DNA of 64,000 bases from Gemmata sp051859125 (lineage in GTDB: Bacteria; Planctomycetota; Planctomycetia; Gemmatales; Gemmataceae). The DNA lies in assembly GCF_051859125.1 (NCBI RefSeq), contig NZ_JBHYGG010000135.1, positions 1 through 64,000 on the forward strand, given 5' to 3'. The notes below the pieces were generated by a model that was not told the DNA's origin, did not search any database, and worked only from the letters and a program-made list of their open reading frames with translations. Positions within the stretch are counted from its first letter, which is position 1. The number at the start of each line of letters is the position of its first letter. Positions 1 through 10,100 of the stretch are shown one piece after another. A program made the position numbers and the translations under genes.

Positions 1-92
1 CCTACCAGAGATTCGCCTTTGGTTTGTAGGGGCCGCCCTCCGTGGCGGCCCGCGTGAAGCGAACGATTCAACAGAGCACCACCGAACCAGAG

Positions 93-122
93 CCGGTGTC
101 ACTCGCGGAGCGAGTGACCTAC
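93..122. repeat. 30-bp dispersed repeat, copy 1 (hairpin)
   Basis: This 30-base stretch is identical to 60891-60920. It contains a 9-bp perfect stem, gtcactcgc/gcgagtgac, around a 3-base loop. It overlaps the stop codon of the ParB-like gene, so it may act as its transcription end, but no T-run follows on either strand. Confidence 0.75.
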
Positions 123-685
123 TTTGGGCGCCGCACGTGCGTAACGAGGTCAAAGCGACCTACGAGCGCGTCGAGGTCGGCCGCGAGCCGCTCGTAGGTC
201 GCGGCGTCGGTCACCAGTGTCACCTCGACGCGGTCGGGGTCGGCCTCGGGCCCGGCCGCGACCGCGGCGGCCGGTTCGAGCCGCAGCGCCGCAACCGCTC
301 GCGCGTCGAACCCGGTCACCTCCAGTTCGGGCACGCCCTCCAACTCCGCGAGCAGTTCCGCGAGCTTCTCGGTGTCGTACCGGCCCTGCGCTTCCTGATT
401 GTTCAGGACGACGTTCAGCGCCTTCTCGCGGGCGTCGCTGAGCCGCACGACCGACACCGGCACCTCGGTGACGCCGAGTTCCGCGAGGATGCGGAGCCTC
501 GCGTGGCCGCCGACCACGTACCCCGTGAGTTCGTTCCACACGAGCGGCTCGACCAACCCGAACGCCGCCAGGCTCGCCCGGAGCTTGCGGTACGCGGGCG
601 ACTTCGGGTCGAGCACCCGCCGCGGGTTGTACGGGGCCGGCTTGAGCTGCGACAGCGGCAGGACGCGGAGTTCGATCGGGGACAC
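119..685 (-). CDS. ParB/Sulfiredoxin-fold N-terminal domain protein
   Basis: 188 residues, GTG start. Residues about 8-105 match the ParB N-terminal (ParB/Srx) fold: LSQLKPAPYNPRR, then a GLVEPLVW strand and the VVGGHARLRILAELG segment corresponding to the ParB GERRxRA box. The helix-turn-helix and dimerisation domains of chromosomal ParB are absent, and there is no parA neighbour, so chromosome partition is unlikely. Such short proteins resemble the ParB-like domain found next to phage or plasmid DNA methylases, but no methylase is visible here. Residues 140-188 are unassigned. The domain call is firm; the function is unknown. Confidence 0.75.
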   Translation of the reverse strand: MSPIELRVLPLSQLKPAPYNPRRVLDPKSPAYRKLRASLAAFGLVEPLVWNELTGYVVGGHARLRILAELGVTEVPVSVVRLSDAREKALNVVLNNQEAQGRYDTEKLAELLAELEGVPELEVTGFDARAVAALRLEPAAAVAAGPEADPDRVEVTLVTDAATYERLAADLDALVGRFDLVTHVRRPK

Positions 686-771
686 GGCGGCACGCGGGGA
701 TGGGAGTGTGCGAAGTGATCTTCTGTGTACTCATGTGCGCAACGATTCTCGCGCTGTCAAACGCGGCCGAA

Positions 772-777
772 TACAAT
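772..777 (+). promoter_or_regulatory. Candidate -10 box (TACAAT)
   Basis: TACAAT lies 6 bases before the ATG at 784, so transcription would begin at about the start codon. No Shine-Dalgarno sequence precedes that ATG, which fits a leaderless mRNA. No convincing -35 box is seen. Confidence 0.35.
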
Positions 778-783
778 CCCGCC

Positions 784-1713
784 ATGAACCGATTCCTCTG
801 CCTGCTCGTCGCCGTTCCAGTCGCCGCGTGCCCGGCGCTCACCGAGGACCGCCCGGCCGTGTCCGGGGACGCGACCGTCCGCGCGAAGGCCGGGCCGTCC
901 GAGGTCGTCGTCACCACCACGAGCCGGCTCGCGGGGGCGATCCACTCGCTCACCTGGAACACCAAGGAGTTCGTGAACAGCACCGACCACGGGCGGCAGA
1001 TCCAGTCGGCGTCGAACTTCGACTGCGGGCAGAAGTTCATCCCCGAGGTGTTCAACCCGACCGAGGCCGGGAGCGCGGCCGACGGGGCCGGGCCGACGTC
1101 CACGAGCCGGTTACTGGAACTGAGCGCCAAGGGCAACCAACTGGTGACGCTCAACCGCATGGCGTTCTGGCTGAAGCCCGGCGAGAAGTCGTTCGGCAAC
1201 CCGGCCCGCAACGACCGCCCGCTGTCGGACCACTACCTCGCCAAGCGGGTCACGATCGGCCACAAGGACCTGCCGCACGCGATCGAGTACCGCGTCACGT
1301 TCCTGGTGCCGAAGGGCGAGGGCCACACGTACGCGCAGTTCGAGGCCGTCACCGGCTACATGCCGCCGGAGTTCGGAACGTTCCACCGGTTCGACGCGGC
1401 GGCCGGGAAGTTGAAGCCGCTGACCGACGGCCCCGGCGAGCAGCCCGACCCGGTGGTGCTGGCGACGGCCGACGGGAAGTTCGCGATGGGCGTGATCGCC
1501 CCGGACCCGCCGGGCGCGGGGCTGACGCGGCCGGGGTACGGCCGGTTCCGGTTCGAGAAGGAGAAGGTGGTGAAGTGGAACTGCGTGTACCGCCTCCGCG
1601 ACCCGAAGGGCGTCCCCGGCGGCGACTACGCGTTCCGGTGCTTCGTGGTGGTCGGCACGCTCGCCGACTGCGAGGCGACGCTCGCCGCGCTGCACGCCGA
1701 GGTCCGAACGTGA
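784..1713 (+). CDS. Predicted exported lipoprotein of unknown function
   Basis: 309 residues. The ATG at 784 is preferred over an in-frame one at 700 because it gives a clean signal sequence, MNRFLCLLVAVPVAAC, ending in a lipobox-like V-A-A-C at residue 16. The mature part is beta-rich with conserved-looking aromatic and Asn/Asp motifs (SLTWNTKEFVN, MPPEFGTF) suggestive of a beta-sandwich, but I do not recognise a named catalytic family. It is probably anchored to a membrane on the periplasmic side. It stands alone between the ParB-like gene and the convergent CsrA-REC gene. Confidence 0.7.
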   Translation: MNRFLCLLVAVPVAACPALTEDRPAVSGDATVRAKAGPSEVVVTTTSRLAGAIHSLTWNTKEFVNSTDHGRQIQSASNFDCGQKFIPEVFNPTEAGSAADGAGPTSTSRLLELSAKGNQLVTLNRMAFWLKPGEKSFGNPARNDRPLSDHYLAKRVTIGHKDLPHAIEYRVTFLVPKGEGHTYAQFEAVTGYMPPEFGTFHRFDAAAGKLKPLTDGPGEQPDPVVLATADGKFAMGVIAPDPPGAGLTRPGYGRFRFEKEKVVKWNCVYRLRDPKGVPGGDYAFRCFVVVGTLADCEATLAALHAEVRT

Positions 1714-1909
1714 TGGGGAGGGCCCGGGGTCGTGCGGCCCGGACGAACTGGCGGGGCGGATCGGTCGGCCGCCTGCGGTCGCGAGGGCGGTGGGACGCTG
1801 ACCCCGTCCGTGGGGTGCCGGCTCGCATCCCGCCCGTCGCCTGCCGCCCGGCTCGGCCCGTCCGTGTGAGCCCGGCGGGGCACCTCGTGGCGGCCCGGCG
1901 CGTGGCGGA

Positions 1910-2650
1910 CTAATTCGCGGTCGCGGGCGACCGCACGGCGTCCTGGATCGCGTCCCACAGCCGCTTGGGGTTGAGCGGCTTCGGGAACCACGCGTCGAAC
2001 CCCGCCGGCCCGTCCGGGACGTTCACTTCCCGGGGGTTGGTGCTGCTGACGGAGAACACGCGCAGGCCGGCCAGGCGCTGGTCGGCCCGGATCCGCCGGA
2101 GCGTCTCGGGCCCGTCGCACCGGGGCATCGCCATGTCCATGATGACCACGTCGGGCCGGTTCCCCGCGGCCAGGTAGGCCAGTGCGTCCTCCCCGTCGGC
2201 CGCGGTCGCGCACTCGCACCCGTTGAAGCCCAGCAACCCGGCCAGCAGCTCCCGCTCGTTCGCGTCGTCCTCCACGATCAGCGCGCGGCGCGGCACCGGG
2301 GGGGCCGGCGCCTTCGGCTCGAGGGCCTCGAGCGCCTGGAGCGCCATTTTGAGGGTGTCGTCCGCCTCCGCCGGGCGGCCCGCGTCCCACTGCTTGCGCG
2401 CGAGGTGCACCGCGAGGGTGACCTTGCTCAGGGCGTTCGCGAGCGCATGGTCGGCCCGCTTCGACTGGGGCGACCGGGCCGGGGCGGCCACCTCGGCCGC
2501 CGGGACGATCTCGTCCCGGAGCACCTTGATCTCCGGGGGGGCTTCGATCCCCACCTTTGCGGAGGCCCCGGTCACGCGGAGGACGTGGACGGTGATGCCG
2601 AGGCTCGGGAACGCGATCTTCTCGTTCGGACGGCGGGTGACGACCAGCAT
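1910..2650 (-). CDS. CsrA RNA-binding domain fused to response-regulator receiver domain
   Basis: 246 residues. Residues 1-48 are a CsrA/RsmA domain: it opens MLVVTRRPNEKI, continues with VGIEAPPEIKVLRDEI, and keeps the RNA-contacting arginine (R45, equivalent to Arg44 of E. coli CsrA). A helical linker (about 60-115) follows, then a full receiver domain from about residue 122: acidic pair in IVEDD, phosphoacceptor Asp172 in MDMAMP, and the conserved Lys in FPKPLN. CsrA binds GGA motifs in mRNA leaders to control translation; the receiver would make this phosphorylation-dependent (inference). The start has AAGGAG 9 bases upstream. It lies downstream of, and on the same strand as, the CheB/CheR kinase gene, with a 135-base gap. 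Confidence 0.93.
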   Translation of the reverse strand: MLVVTRRPNEKIAFPSLGITVHVLRVTGASAKVGIEAPPEIKVLRDEIVPAAEVAAPARSPQSKRADHALANALSKVTLAVHLARKQWDAGRPAEADDTLKMALQALEALEPKAPAPPVPRRALIVEDDANERELLAGLLGFNGCECATAADGEDALAYLAAGNRPDVVIMDMAMPRCDGPETLRRIRADQRLAGLRVFSVSSTNPREVNVPDGPAGFDAWFPKPLNPKRLWDAIQDAVRSPATAN

Positions 2651-2785
2651 GGTCGGGGTCTCCTTACCCTGGTGTGATCGGAGGTGGTCCGCACCTCAAT
2701 TGATCGTTGTTGTAAAAATGGTAATGAGGGGTCCGGGCCGTAGTCAACAACCGAGTTGAGTTTTTCCAAACCTCGCCGGCCGCGG

Positions 2786-5700
2786 TCACCCCCGGCCCGG
2801 GGGGCCGTCGTGCGGCGGAAGTCGGGGCGGTCCGGTGGTCCGGAACGCGGCCAGCACCCGTGACAACTCGGCGGGATCGAAGGGCTTGGTCACGTGGGCG
2901 TCGAACCCGGCGGCCGCCGTGGCGGCGCGATCTTCCGTGCGGCCGTACCCGGTCAGCGCGACGAGGTGCGGCGGCGGCCCGGGGCGGCCCCGGACCCGCC
3001 GGGCGACCTCGAACCCGTTCATCCCCGGGAGCCCGATGTCCAGGAGAACGGCGTCGAACCCCCCGCCGAGGTCGAGTGCGGCCAGGCCCGCGGGCCCGTT
3101 CGCCGCGGCGCGGACCGCGTGGCCGTCCAGTTCCAACAGGGCGACCAGCGAGGTGCGGATGTCGGCGTCGTCCTCGATCACCAGGATGCGGAGCGCGTCC
3201 GCGGCGGCGGGGGCCGCGGCGCCCAGGGCCGGCGCGGCCGCGGGCGGGCCGGCGGCCGCCAGCGCGAGCCGGATGACGAACTCGCACCCCGTTCCCGCTC
3301 CGCCGCTGCGGCCCTCGACCGTGCCCCCGTGCAACTCGACGATGGACCGGACCAGAGTGAGCCCGACGCCGATCCCGCCCCCCGAGCGGTCGAGGGTCTC
3401 GTCGGCCTGCACGAACGGCTCGAACACCCGCCCGAGCATCTCGGCCGACAGCCCCACCCCGGTGTCCCGCACCCGGATCACCGCGTGCCCGTCCTCGCGG
3501 CCCAGCGTGTACCAGACGCGGCCGCCGGCGGGGGTGTACTTGGCGGCGTTCCGCAGCAGGTTCACCTGCACCTGTTGGAGCCGGTCCGGGTCGCCGTCGA
3601 CCAGCACCGGGCCGTCGGGCCCCTCCTGCGTGAGCGCGACGCGCGCCTCGTCGAACCAGGGGCGGACCTCCTCCAGCACCCCGGGGACCGTCGCCCCGAG
3701 GTCGGTCGGCACCCGCCGGACCTCGACCTTGTCCTGGCTGAACCGTGCCACGTCGAGGAGGTCGTCCACCAGCCGGGCCGTGTGCCGCGCCCGCCGGCCG
3801 ATGACGCCGAGCCACCGGGCGGCTTCGGACCCGGCCGGGGCGGCGCGGGCGGCCAGGTCGGCCGCGCTCAGGACGGCCGCCAGGGGGTTCCGCAGCTCGT
3901 GCGAGAGGATCGCCAGGAACCGGTCCCGCTGGTCGACCGCCTCGCGGGCCGTCTGCTCGGCCTGGCGGATCGCGGTCACGTCGGTCTTGATCCCCCCGAC
4001 CCCGACCACCCGCCCGGCCTCGTCCCGGACCGGGAACTTGGTCGCCAGGAAGGTGTGCGGGCCGTCGGCCAGCGGGATCACGATCTCGGCCTGGTCGTCG
4101 ACCCCCTGATCGATGACCCGGTCGTCGCCGGCCGTCACCAGCCGCGCCACGTCCGGGGAGAACAGGTCGCCGGCCGTCTTCCCGACCGGGTCCTGCCCGA
4201 CCGCCCGGCGGAACGAGTCGTCGGCCACCGAGTACCGCCCGGCCAGGTCCTTGATGAACACCCAGTTCGGGGAGTGGCGGAGGATGCCGGCGAGCTGCTC
4301 GTCCTTCCGCCGGGCCTCGGCCTCGGCCCGCTTCACCTCGCTCAGGTCGATCAGGGTGAGGACCACCCCGTCGATGGCCAGCCCGGCCCGGTACGGGAGG
4401 ATCCGGAGCAGGAACCAGTGCCCCCGGCGGTCCCGGACCTGCCGCTCGATCGGGGTCGGGTGGTCCAGCACGGCCCGGAGGTCGGCCAGCATCCCGGGGT
4501 GGTCGATCGTGTACGTGAAGTGGTCGATCCGCCGGCCGATGTCCTGGGGGAGGAGGTTGAACGACTCGGCGATCTTCGGGGTGAACTTCCGCAGGCACAG
4601 GGCGCGGTCCAGGAACATGGTGTGGACGCCGGTGCTCATGAGCAGGTTGTCCACGTCCGCGGACAGTTGGGTCAGCTCGGCGATCTTCTTCTGGAACTCG
4701 GCGTTGACCGTGTACAGTTCCTCGTTGACCGAGTGCAGCTCCTCGTTCGTGCTCTGCAGCTCCTCGTTGGCCGCGGTCAGTTCCTGGTTCGTGGCCTGCA
4801 GCTCCTCGTTGCTCGTCTCCATCTCCTCGATGAGCGCCTGGAGGTTCTCCTTCGTGTGCCGCAGCTCCCCTTCCAGCTCCAGGAGGTGGTCCCGGGACGC
4901 CTGCCCGAGGTCGATCTCCTGGGGGACGTCCCGGGGCGGGGGGGCGGCCCCGACCTCTTCGATCTGGACCAGGGCGTGGGTCACGACGGCCCGCCGGTTC
5001 CGGACCGGGCGGACGGTGACGTTCACCAACCGCTCGCCGTCCGGCGCGGCCACCCGCAGCCCCTTGTAGGTCACGTCGGCCAGTTCCTTGAACGCCCGCG
5101 GCAGCGCCCCGGTCAGGGCGGTCCGCAGTTCCGGGGCCACCAGTTCCAACAGGTCGGAGGTGACCCGCCCGTCCCGGAACCTCAGGTACTTGCTCGCCCC
5201 GCCGAACGTCTGGACCAGCGCGCCCCGCTCGGTCACCAGCAGGGCGGGGGGCATGAACTGGTCGAGCAGCGCGTCGTAGGCCGAGGCCAGGTTCGGGTCC
5301 GGGCCGGCGGCCGGCAGGCCCGGGGCCGGGCGGACCGGCGCGACGGCCGGCAGCCGCAGGTCCGGGACGAGCCGGACGTCCCGCCGCTTCCGGTAGAGCC
5401 GCCAGTGGGAGTCGACCGCCTCGAACTCGTCCCCGATCTCCCCGGTGGTCTCGCTCGGCCCGAGGAACAGCGTCCCCCCGGTCTTGAGGGCGAAGTGGAA
5501 CAGGGACAGCACCCGCTTCTGGGCGGGCGGCTGGAAGTAGATCAGCACGTTCCGGCACGAGGCCAGGTCGAGGCGGGTGAACGGCGCGTCCTTCAGCAAG
5601 TTGTGCTGGGCGAACACGACCATCTTGCGGAGCTCGGCCGACACCTGGAACCCGCCGGCCGCCCGGGTGAAGAACCGGGTGGCCCGGTCCGGGGCGACCC

Positions 5701-6826
5701 CGGCCATCGCGGCCTCCGTGTACAACCCGAGGCCGGCCGCCTCGATCGACGCCCGGTGCGCGTCGGTAGCGAAGATCTTGACCGGGACCGCCCGGGGGAC
5801 GGTGTCGAGCGCCTCCCGGACCAGCATGGCGAGCGAGTACGCCTCCTCGCCGGTGGCGCACCCCGCCACCCACGCGCGGAACTCGTCCCCCGGGGCCAGC
5901 CGGCCGATGAGGGCCGGGAGCACGTCCCGCCCGAGCCGGGCGAACCCCTCCTCGTCCCGGAAGAACCGGGTCACGCCGATCATCAGGTCCTTGTACAGCA
6001 GGTTCAACTCGGCGGGGTCGCCGGCCAACCGGCGGGCGTACTCGTCCAGCCCGGGGATGTCGCCCAGCCCGATCCGCCGCTCGAGCCGGCGGGTGACGGT
6101 GTCCGGCTTGTACGACGAGAAGTCGATCCCGTAGGCGTCCCGGAGGAGGCGGAAGACGGCGTCCACCCCGACCAGCAGGGCCGCCGGGGCGGGGTCCGAG
6201 TGCGGGGCCAGGGCGTGCCTCACGAGGGCGGCCGGGATCTCCTCCGGGGCCAGCACCAGGTCGGTCGTCCCGGTGTCGATGGCGCTCTTGGGCATCCCGT
6301 CGAACTTGGCCGTGTCCGGGGCCTGGACGACCACCAGCCCGCCGGCCGCGTGGACGTCCCGGACCCCGCGGGAGCCGTCGCTCCCGGTCCCGGACAGGAC
6401 GACCGCGACCGCCTGGTCCCCGGCCTCCTGGGCGAGGGACCGGAAGAAGTGGTCGATCGGGAGCGCGACGAGTTGGTCCAGGTCCTTGTCGGTCAGGAGC
6501 AGCCGGCCGCCGCGGACGATCATGTCCTTGCGGGGCGGGATCAGGTAGATGGAGTCCGGCCGGATGTGCATGCCGTCCTCGACCACCCGAATCGGGAGGC
6601 GGGTCCGGCGGGCCAGGATGTCGTTGGTGAGGCTCTTGAAATCGGGCGAGAGGTGCTGAACGACGATGAACGCCATCCCGGTGTCGGGCGGCATGTGCTC
6701 GAAGAGGCGCTCCAGGGCCTCCAGCCCGCCGGCCGACGCCCCGACCCCGACGAAAAATTGCGGGGGCGGGCCGTGAGGCGCGGCCGGAACGGAGCCGGAG
6801 GCCGTTTCAGTCGGATCGGCAGCCAT
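2786..6826 (-). CDS. CheB/CheR-PAS hybrid sensor histidine kinase/response regulator
   Basis: 1346 residues. Domains in order: CheB methylesterase (about 22-205; GASAGG serine, VVQH histidine, SGTGSDG aspartate); CheR N-terminal helices and SAM methyltransferase (about 220-480; WVAGCATGEEAYS); a divergent PAS; a long coiled coil of NEEL-type heptads (about 650-730); PAS domains (about 740-970); HisKA with H-box LSHELRNP; HATPase_c with N-box LRNAAKYT and the DTGVGL and GVGLTL boxes; and a C-terminal receiver (VIEDD, LLDIGLPGMNG, TKPF). This is the orphan CheB-CheR-kinase class, usually not tied to flagellar chemotaxis, and no methyl-accepting receptor gene is in view. The C-terminal receiver implies a further His-Asp relay. 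CsrA-REC, directly downstream, is a candidate output. Confidence 0.93.
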   Translation of the reverse strand: MAADPTETASGSVPAAPHGPPPQFFVGVGASAGGLEALERLFEHMPPDTGMAFIVVQHLSPDFKSLTNDILARRTRLPIRVVEDGMHIRPDSIYLIPPRKDMIVRGGRLLLTDKDLDQLVALPIDHFFRSLAQEAGDQAVAVVLSGTGSDGSRGVRDVHAAGGLVVVQAPDTAKFDGMPKSAIDTGTTDLVLAPEEIPAALVRHALAPHSDPAPAALLVGVDAVFRLLRDAYGIDFSSYKPDTVTRRLERRIGLGDIPGLDEYARRLAGDPAELNLLYKDLMIGVTRFFRDEEGFARLGRDVLPALIGRLAPGDEFRAWVAGCATGEEAYSLAMLVREALDTVPRAVPVKIFATDAHRASIEAAGLGLYTEAAMAGVAPDRATRFFTRAAGGFQVSAELRKMVVFAQHNLLKDAPFTRLDLASCRNVLIYFQPPAQKRVLSLFHFALKTGGTLFLGPSETTGEIGDEFEAVDSHWRLYRKRRDVRLVPDLRLPAVAPVRPAPGLPAAGPDPNLASAYDALLDQFMPPALLVTERGALVQTFGGASKYLRFRDGRVTSDLLELVAPELRTALTGALPRAFKELADVTYKGLRVAAPDGERLVNVTVRPVRNRRAVVTHALVQIEEVGAAPPPRDVPQEIDLGQASRDHLLELEGELRHTKENLQALIEEMETSNEELQATNQELTAANEELQSTNEELHSVNEELYTVNAEFQKKIAELTQLSADVDNLLMSTGVHTMFLDRALCLRKFTPKIAESFNLLPQDIGRRIDHFTYTIDHPGMLADLRAVLDHPTPIERQVRDRRGHWFLLRILPYRAGLAIDGVVLTLIDLSEVKRAEAEARRKDEQLAGILRHSPNWVFIKDLAGRYSVADDSFRRAVGQDPVGKTAGDLFSPDVARLVTAGDDRVIDQGVDDQAEIVIPLADGPHTFLATKFPVRDEAGRVVGVGGIKTDVTAIRQAEQTAREAVDQRDRFLAILSHELRNPLAAVLSAADLAARAAPAGSEAARWLGVIGRRARHTARLVDDLLDVARFSQDKVEVRRVPTDLGATVPGVLEEVRPWFDEARVALTQEGPDGPVLVDGDPDRLQQVQVNLLRNAAKYTPAGGRVWYTLGREDGHAVIRVRDTGVGLSAEMLGRVFEPFVQADETLDRSGGGIGVGLTLVRSIVELHGGTVEGRSGGAGTGCEFVIRLALAAAGPPAAAPALGAAAPAAADALRILVIEDDADIRTSLVALLELDGHAVRAAANGPAGLAALDLGGGFDAVLLDIGLPGMNGFEVARRVRGRPGPPPHLVALTGYGRTEDRAATAAAGFDAHVTKPFDPAELSRVLAAFRTTGPPRLPPHDGPPGRG

Positions 6827-7143
6827 GTCTTGCCCACCCGGGGCGGTCCACTGGATTCAGAGGTTATAGAGCGGGAACCTTGCAACTCAAGAGGTCGCGC
6901 CCGCACGGCGAGCGACGAAGGCGGGGGACCGCGGAGGCGGTGGTCGTGCGGCTCCCGAGCCGACGCGGGAACGTTACCGCAGTGGGCACCGTTCCGGGGC
7001 CGCTCCCGGCACCCGCCGGGGGTCAGCCGAGGTGCTTCGGTTCAAAGTGCGGGGCGGCGTTCGCGGGGTTCGTGGGGGGGCCGCCGCTCAACGCCGGCTA
7101 TACTGGCTGGTGTTGAACGAACCCCTGCCCAGCGGGTGACGCG
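6827..7143. promoter_or_regulatory. Divergent intergenic region of the two hybrid kinases
   Basis: 317 bases separate the divergent kinase genes. On the minus strand TTGAGT (6890-6885), 16 bases and TATAAC (6868-6863) form a plausible sigma-70-type promoter about 37 bases ahead of the CheB/CheR kinase ATG. On the plus strand TATACT at 7099-7104 is a candidate -10 for the LOV kinase, without a good -35. No RNA gene or repeat is seen. Confidence 0.4.
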
Positions 7144-10100
7144 ATGCCCCCCCAACCTCTCCGGGTGCTGGTGGTCGAGGACTCGGCGGACGACGCGGAA
7201 CTCATGCTCCTCGAACTCCGGCGGGCCGGGTACGCCCCGTCCGCCGAGCGGGTGGAGACCGCCGCCGCGTTCCGGGCCGCACTGGCGGCCCGGGAGTGGG
7301 ACGTGATCCTGTGCGACAACGCGATGCCGGAGCTGGACGCTCAGGGGGCGCTGGGCCTGCTGCGGGAGTCCGGCCGGGACGTGCCCCTGGTGATCGTGTC
7401 GGGGACCATCGGGGAGGAGCGCGCGGTCGCACTGATGCGGGCCGGGGCCACCGACTTCGTGATGAAGGGCACCCTGGCGCGGCTGCCGGCGGCGGTCGAG
7501 CGGGAGGTCCGGCAGGCGGCGGAGCGGCGGGAGCGGCGGCGGGCCGAGGGGGAGGCCCGCGGCCTCGCGGCCATCGTGGCCTCGTCGGACGACGCCATCA
7601 TCGGCAAGGCCCTGGACGGGACGATCACCAGTTGGAACGCCGGGGCGGAGCGGCTGTTCGGGTACGCCGCCCCCGAGATCGTCGGCCGGAACGTGGCGCT
7701 CCTCGTCTCGCCCGACCACCCGGGCGAGGGGGTCGGTCTCCTGGGGCGCGTGTCCCGCGGGGAGCGGGTCGAGCACTACGAGACGGAGCGGGTGCGGAAG
7801 GACGGCACCCGGGTGCCCGTCTCCATCAGCCTCTCGCCGGTCCGGGACGCCGCGGGCCGGGTCGCCGGGGCGTCCGCCATCGCCCGCGACATCACCGGTC
7901 AGAAGCGCCAGCAAGCGGCCCTCCGGGCGAGCGAGGAGCGGTACCGGACGCTGGTCGACGCGACCGCCGCGATCGTCTGGAACTCCCCGGCGACGGGGGC
8001 GTTCGACTCGGAGCAGCCGGGGTGGACGGCGTTCACCGGGCAGACGGTCGAGCAGCACCGCGGGTGGGGGTGGCTGGACGCCGTCCACCCCGACGACCGG
8101 GAGAAGAGCGCCCGGGCGTGGGAGGCGGCGGTCGCGGCCCGGACCGTGTATCAGGTCGAGCACCGGCTCCGGCGGGCGGACGGCGACTACCGCCACATGG
8201 CCGTCCGCGCGGTCCCGATCCTGGACCCCGGCGGCGCGATCCGCGAGTGGGTCGGCGTGCACACGGACGTGACCGAGCAGCGGCAGGCCCAGGCCGACCG
8301 CGACGCGGCCCTCGCCCGGCTGAACCTCCAGATCGAGCGGATGCCCCTGGCGTACATGACGACCGACGCGGACTTCCGCTGCACCCGGTGGAACCCCGCC
8401 GCCGAGCGCACCTTCGGGTTCACCGAGGCGGAGGTGCTGGGCAAGCACCCGTTCGAGATCCTCGTCCCGCCCCCCGCCCACCCGCACGTGGCGGACCTCC
8501 TCGGCCGCCTGCGGGCCGGTGACATGGACGCCCACGGGACGAACGAGAACGTCACGAAGGACGGGCGGGCCATCGTGTGCGAGTGGCACAACACCCCGCT
8601 GCTCGGCGCGGGCGGTGCCTTCGAGGGCCACATCGCGCTCGCCCAGGACGTGACCGCCCGGAAGGTGGCCGAGCACGCCCTGCTGCTCCGCGACCGGGCG
8701 ATCCGGGCGGTCGTCGGGGGCATCCTCATCACCGACGCCACCGCCCCGGACAACCCGATCAGTTACGTCAGCCCCGGCTTCGAGCACCTGACCGGGTACA
8801 CCGGGGCCGAGGCCGTCGGGCGGAACTGCCGGTTCCTCCAGGGCCGGGACACGGACCCGGCGGCGGTGGCCGAGGTCCGGGAGGCGGTCCGGCGGGGCGT
8901 GCCGTGCGACGTGGAACTGCTGAACTACCTCAAGGACGGCACCCCGTTCTGGAACGCCCTGTCGATCTCCCCGGTCCGGGACGACGCGGGCCGGCTGACC
9001 AACTTCATCGGCGTCCAGACCGACGTGACCGGGCGGCGGAAGCTGGAGAACCAGTTCCACCAGGCCCAGAAGATGGAGGCGGTCGGGCAACTCGCGGGCG
9101 GGGTGGCCCACGACTTCAACAACCTGCTCACCGTCATCAACGGGTACGGCGAGATCGTCCACGGCGCCCTCCCGCCCGACCACCCGAGCCGGGAGCTGGT
9201 CGCGGAGATCATGAGCGCCGGCGAGCGGGCCGCGGGGCTGACCCGGCAGCTGCTCGCGTTCAGCCGGCAGGCGGTCCTGGAGCCGAAGGTGCTCGACCCG
9301 AACGCCCTGGTCCGGGACGTGGAGAGGATGCTCCGGCGGCTGATCGGGGAGGACATCGACCTGGCGACCCGGCTGGCCCCGGACCTCGGCCGGGTGAAGG
9401 CCGACCCCGGCCAGCTGGAGCAGGCGGTCGTGAACCTGTGCGTCAACGCCCGGGACGCCATGCCGACCGGCGGAAAGCTCACCGTCGAGACGCGGAACAT
9501 CGAACTGGACGCGGCCTACGTCGCCACCCACCCGGACGTGCGGCCCGGCCCGTACGTCGTGGTGGCGGTCAGCGACACCGGGACGGGGATGACGCCCGAG
9601 GTCCAGGCCCGGATCTTCGAGCCGTTCTTCACCACCAAGGAGTTGGGGAAGGGGACGGGGCTCGGGCTGGCGATGGTGTTCGGGTTCGTCAAGCAGTCCG
9701 GCGGCCACATCGGGGTCCACAGCGAGCCGGGCCGGGGGACGACGTTCAAGTTGTACCTGCCGCGGGCCGGGGACGCCCCGCTGGCCGGAAAAGCGGGTGC
9801 CCCGCGGACGCCCATGCCCCGGGGGACGGAGACGGTCCTGCTGGTGGAGGACGAGGACGCGGTGCGTGCCCTGGGCCGGCACATTCTGGTGATGTGCGGG
9901 TACACCGTTCTGGTGGCCGGGAACGGGCGGGAGGCGGTCCGGGCGGCGGAGGGTCACGCCGGGCCGATCCACCTGCTGGTGACGGACGTGGTGATGCCGG
10001 GCGGGATGGGCGGGCGGCAGGTGGCCGAGGCGGTCGTCGCCCGCCACCCGGAGGCGCGGGTACTGTTCACCAGCGGGTACACCGACGACGCGGTGGTGCG

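Noticed and set aside
119..685. Chromosomal parB with parS sites and an origin
   Set aside because: The protein has only the N-terminal fold, parA is absent, and no parS-like 16-mer palindrome or DnaA-box cluster was seen.
2894..7306. A plus-strand open frame of about 1470 codons running antisense to the CheB/CheR kinase gene
   Set aside because: Its translation is Arg/Pro/Gly/Val-rich and lacks any domain pattern. It is the complement of a high-GC gene whose codon third positions suppress stops. The minus-strand protein has clear catalytic motifs throughout.
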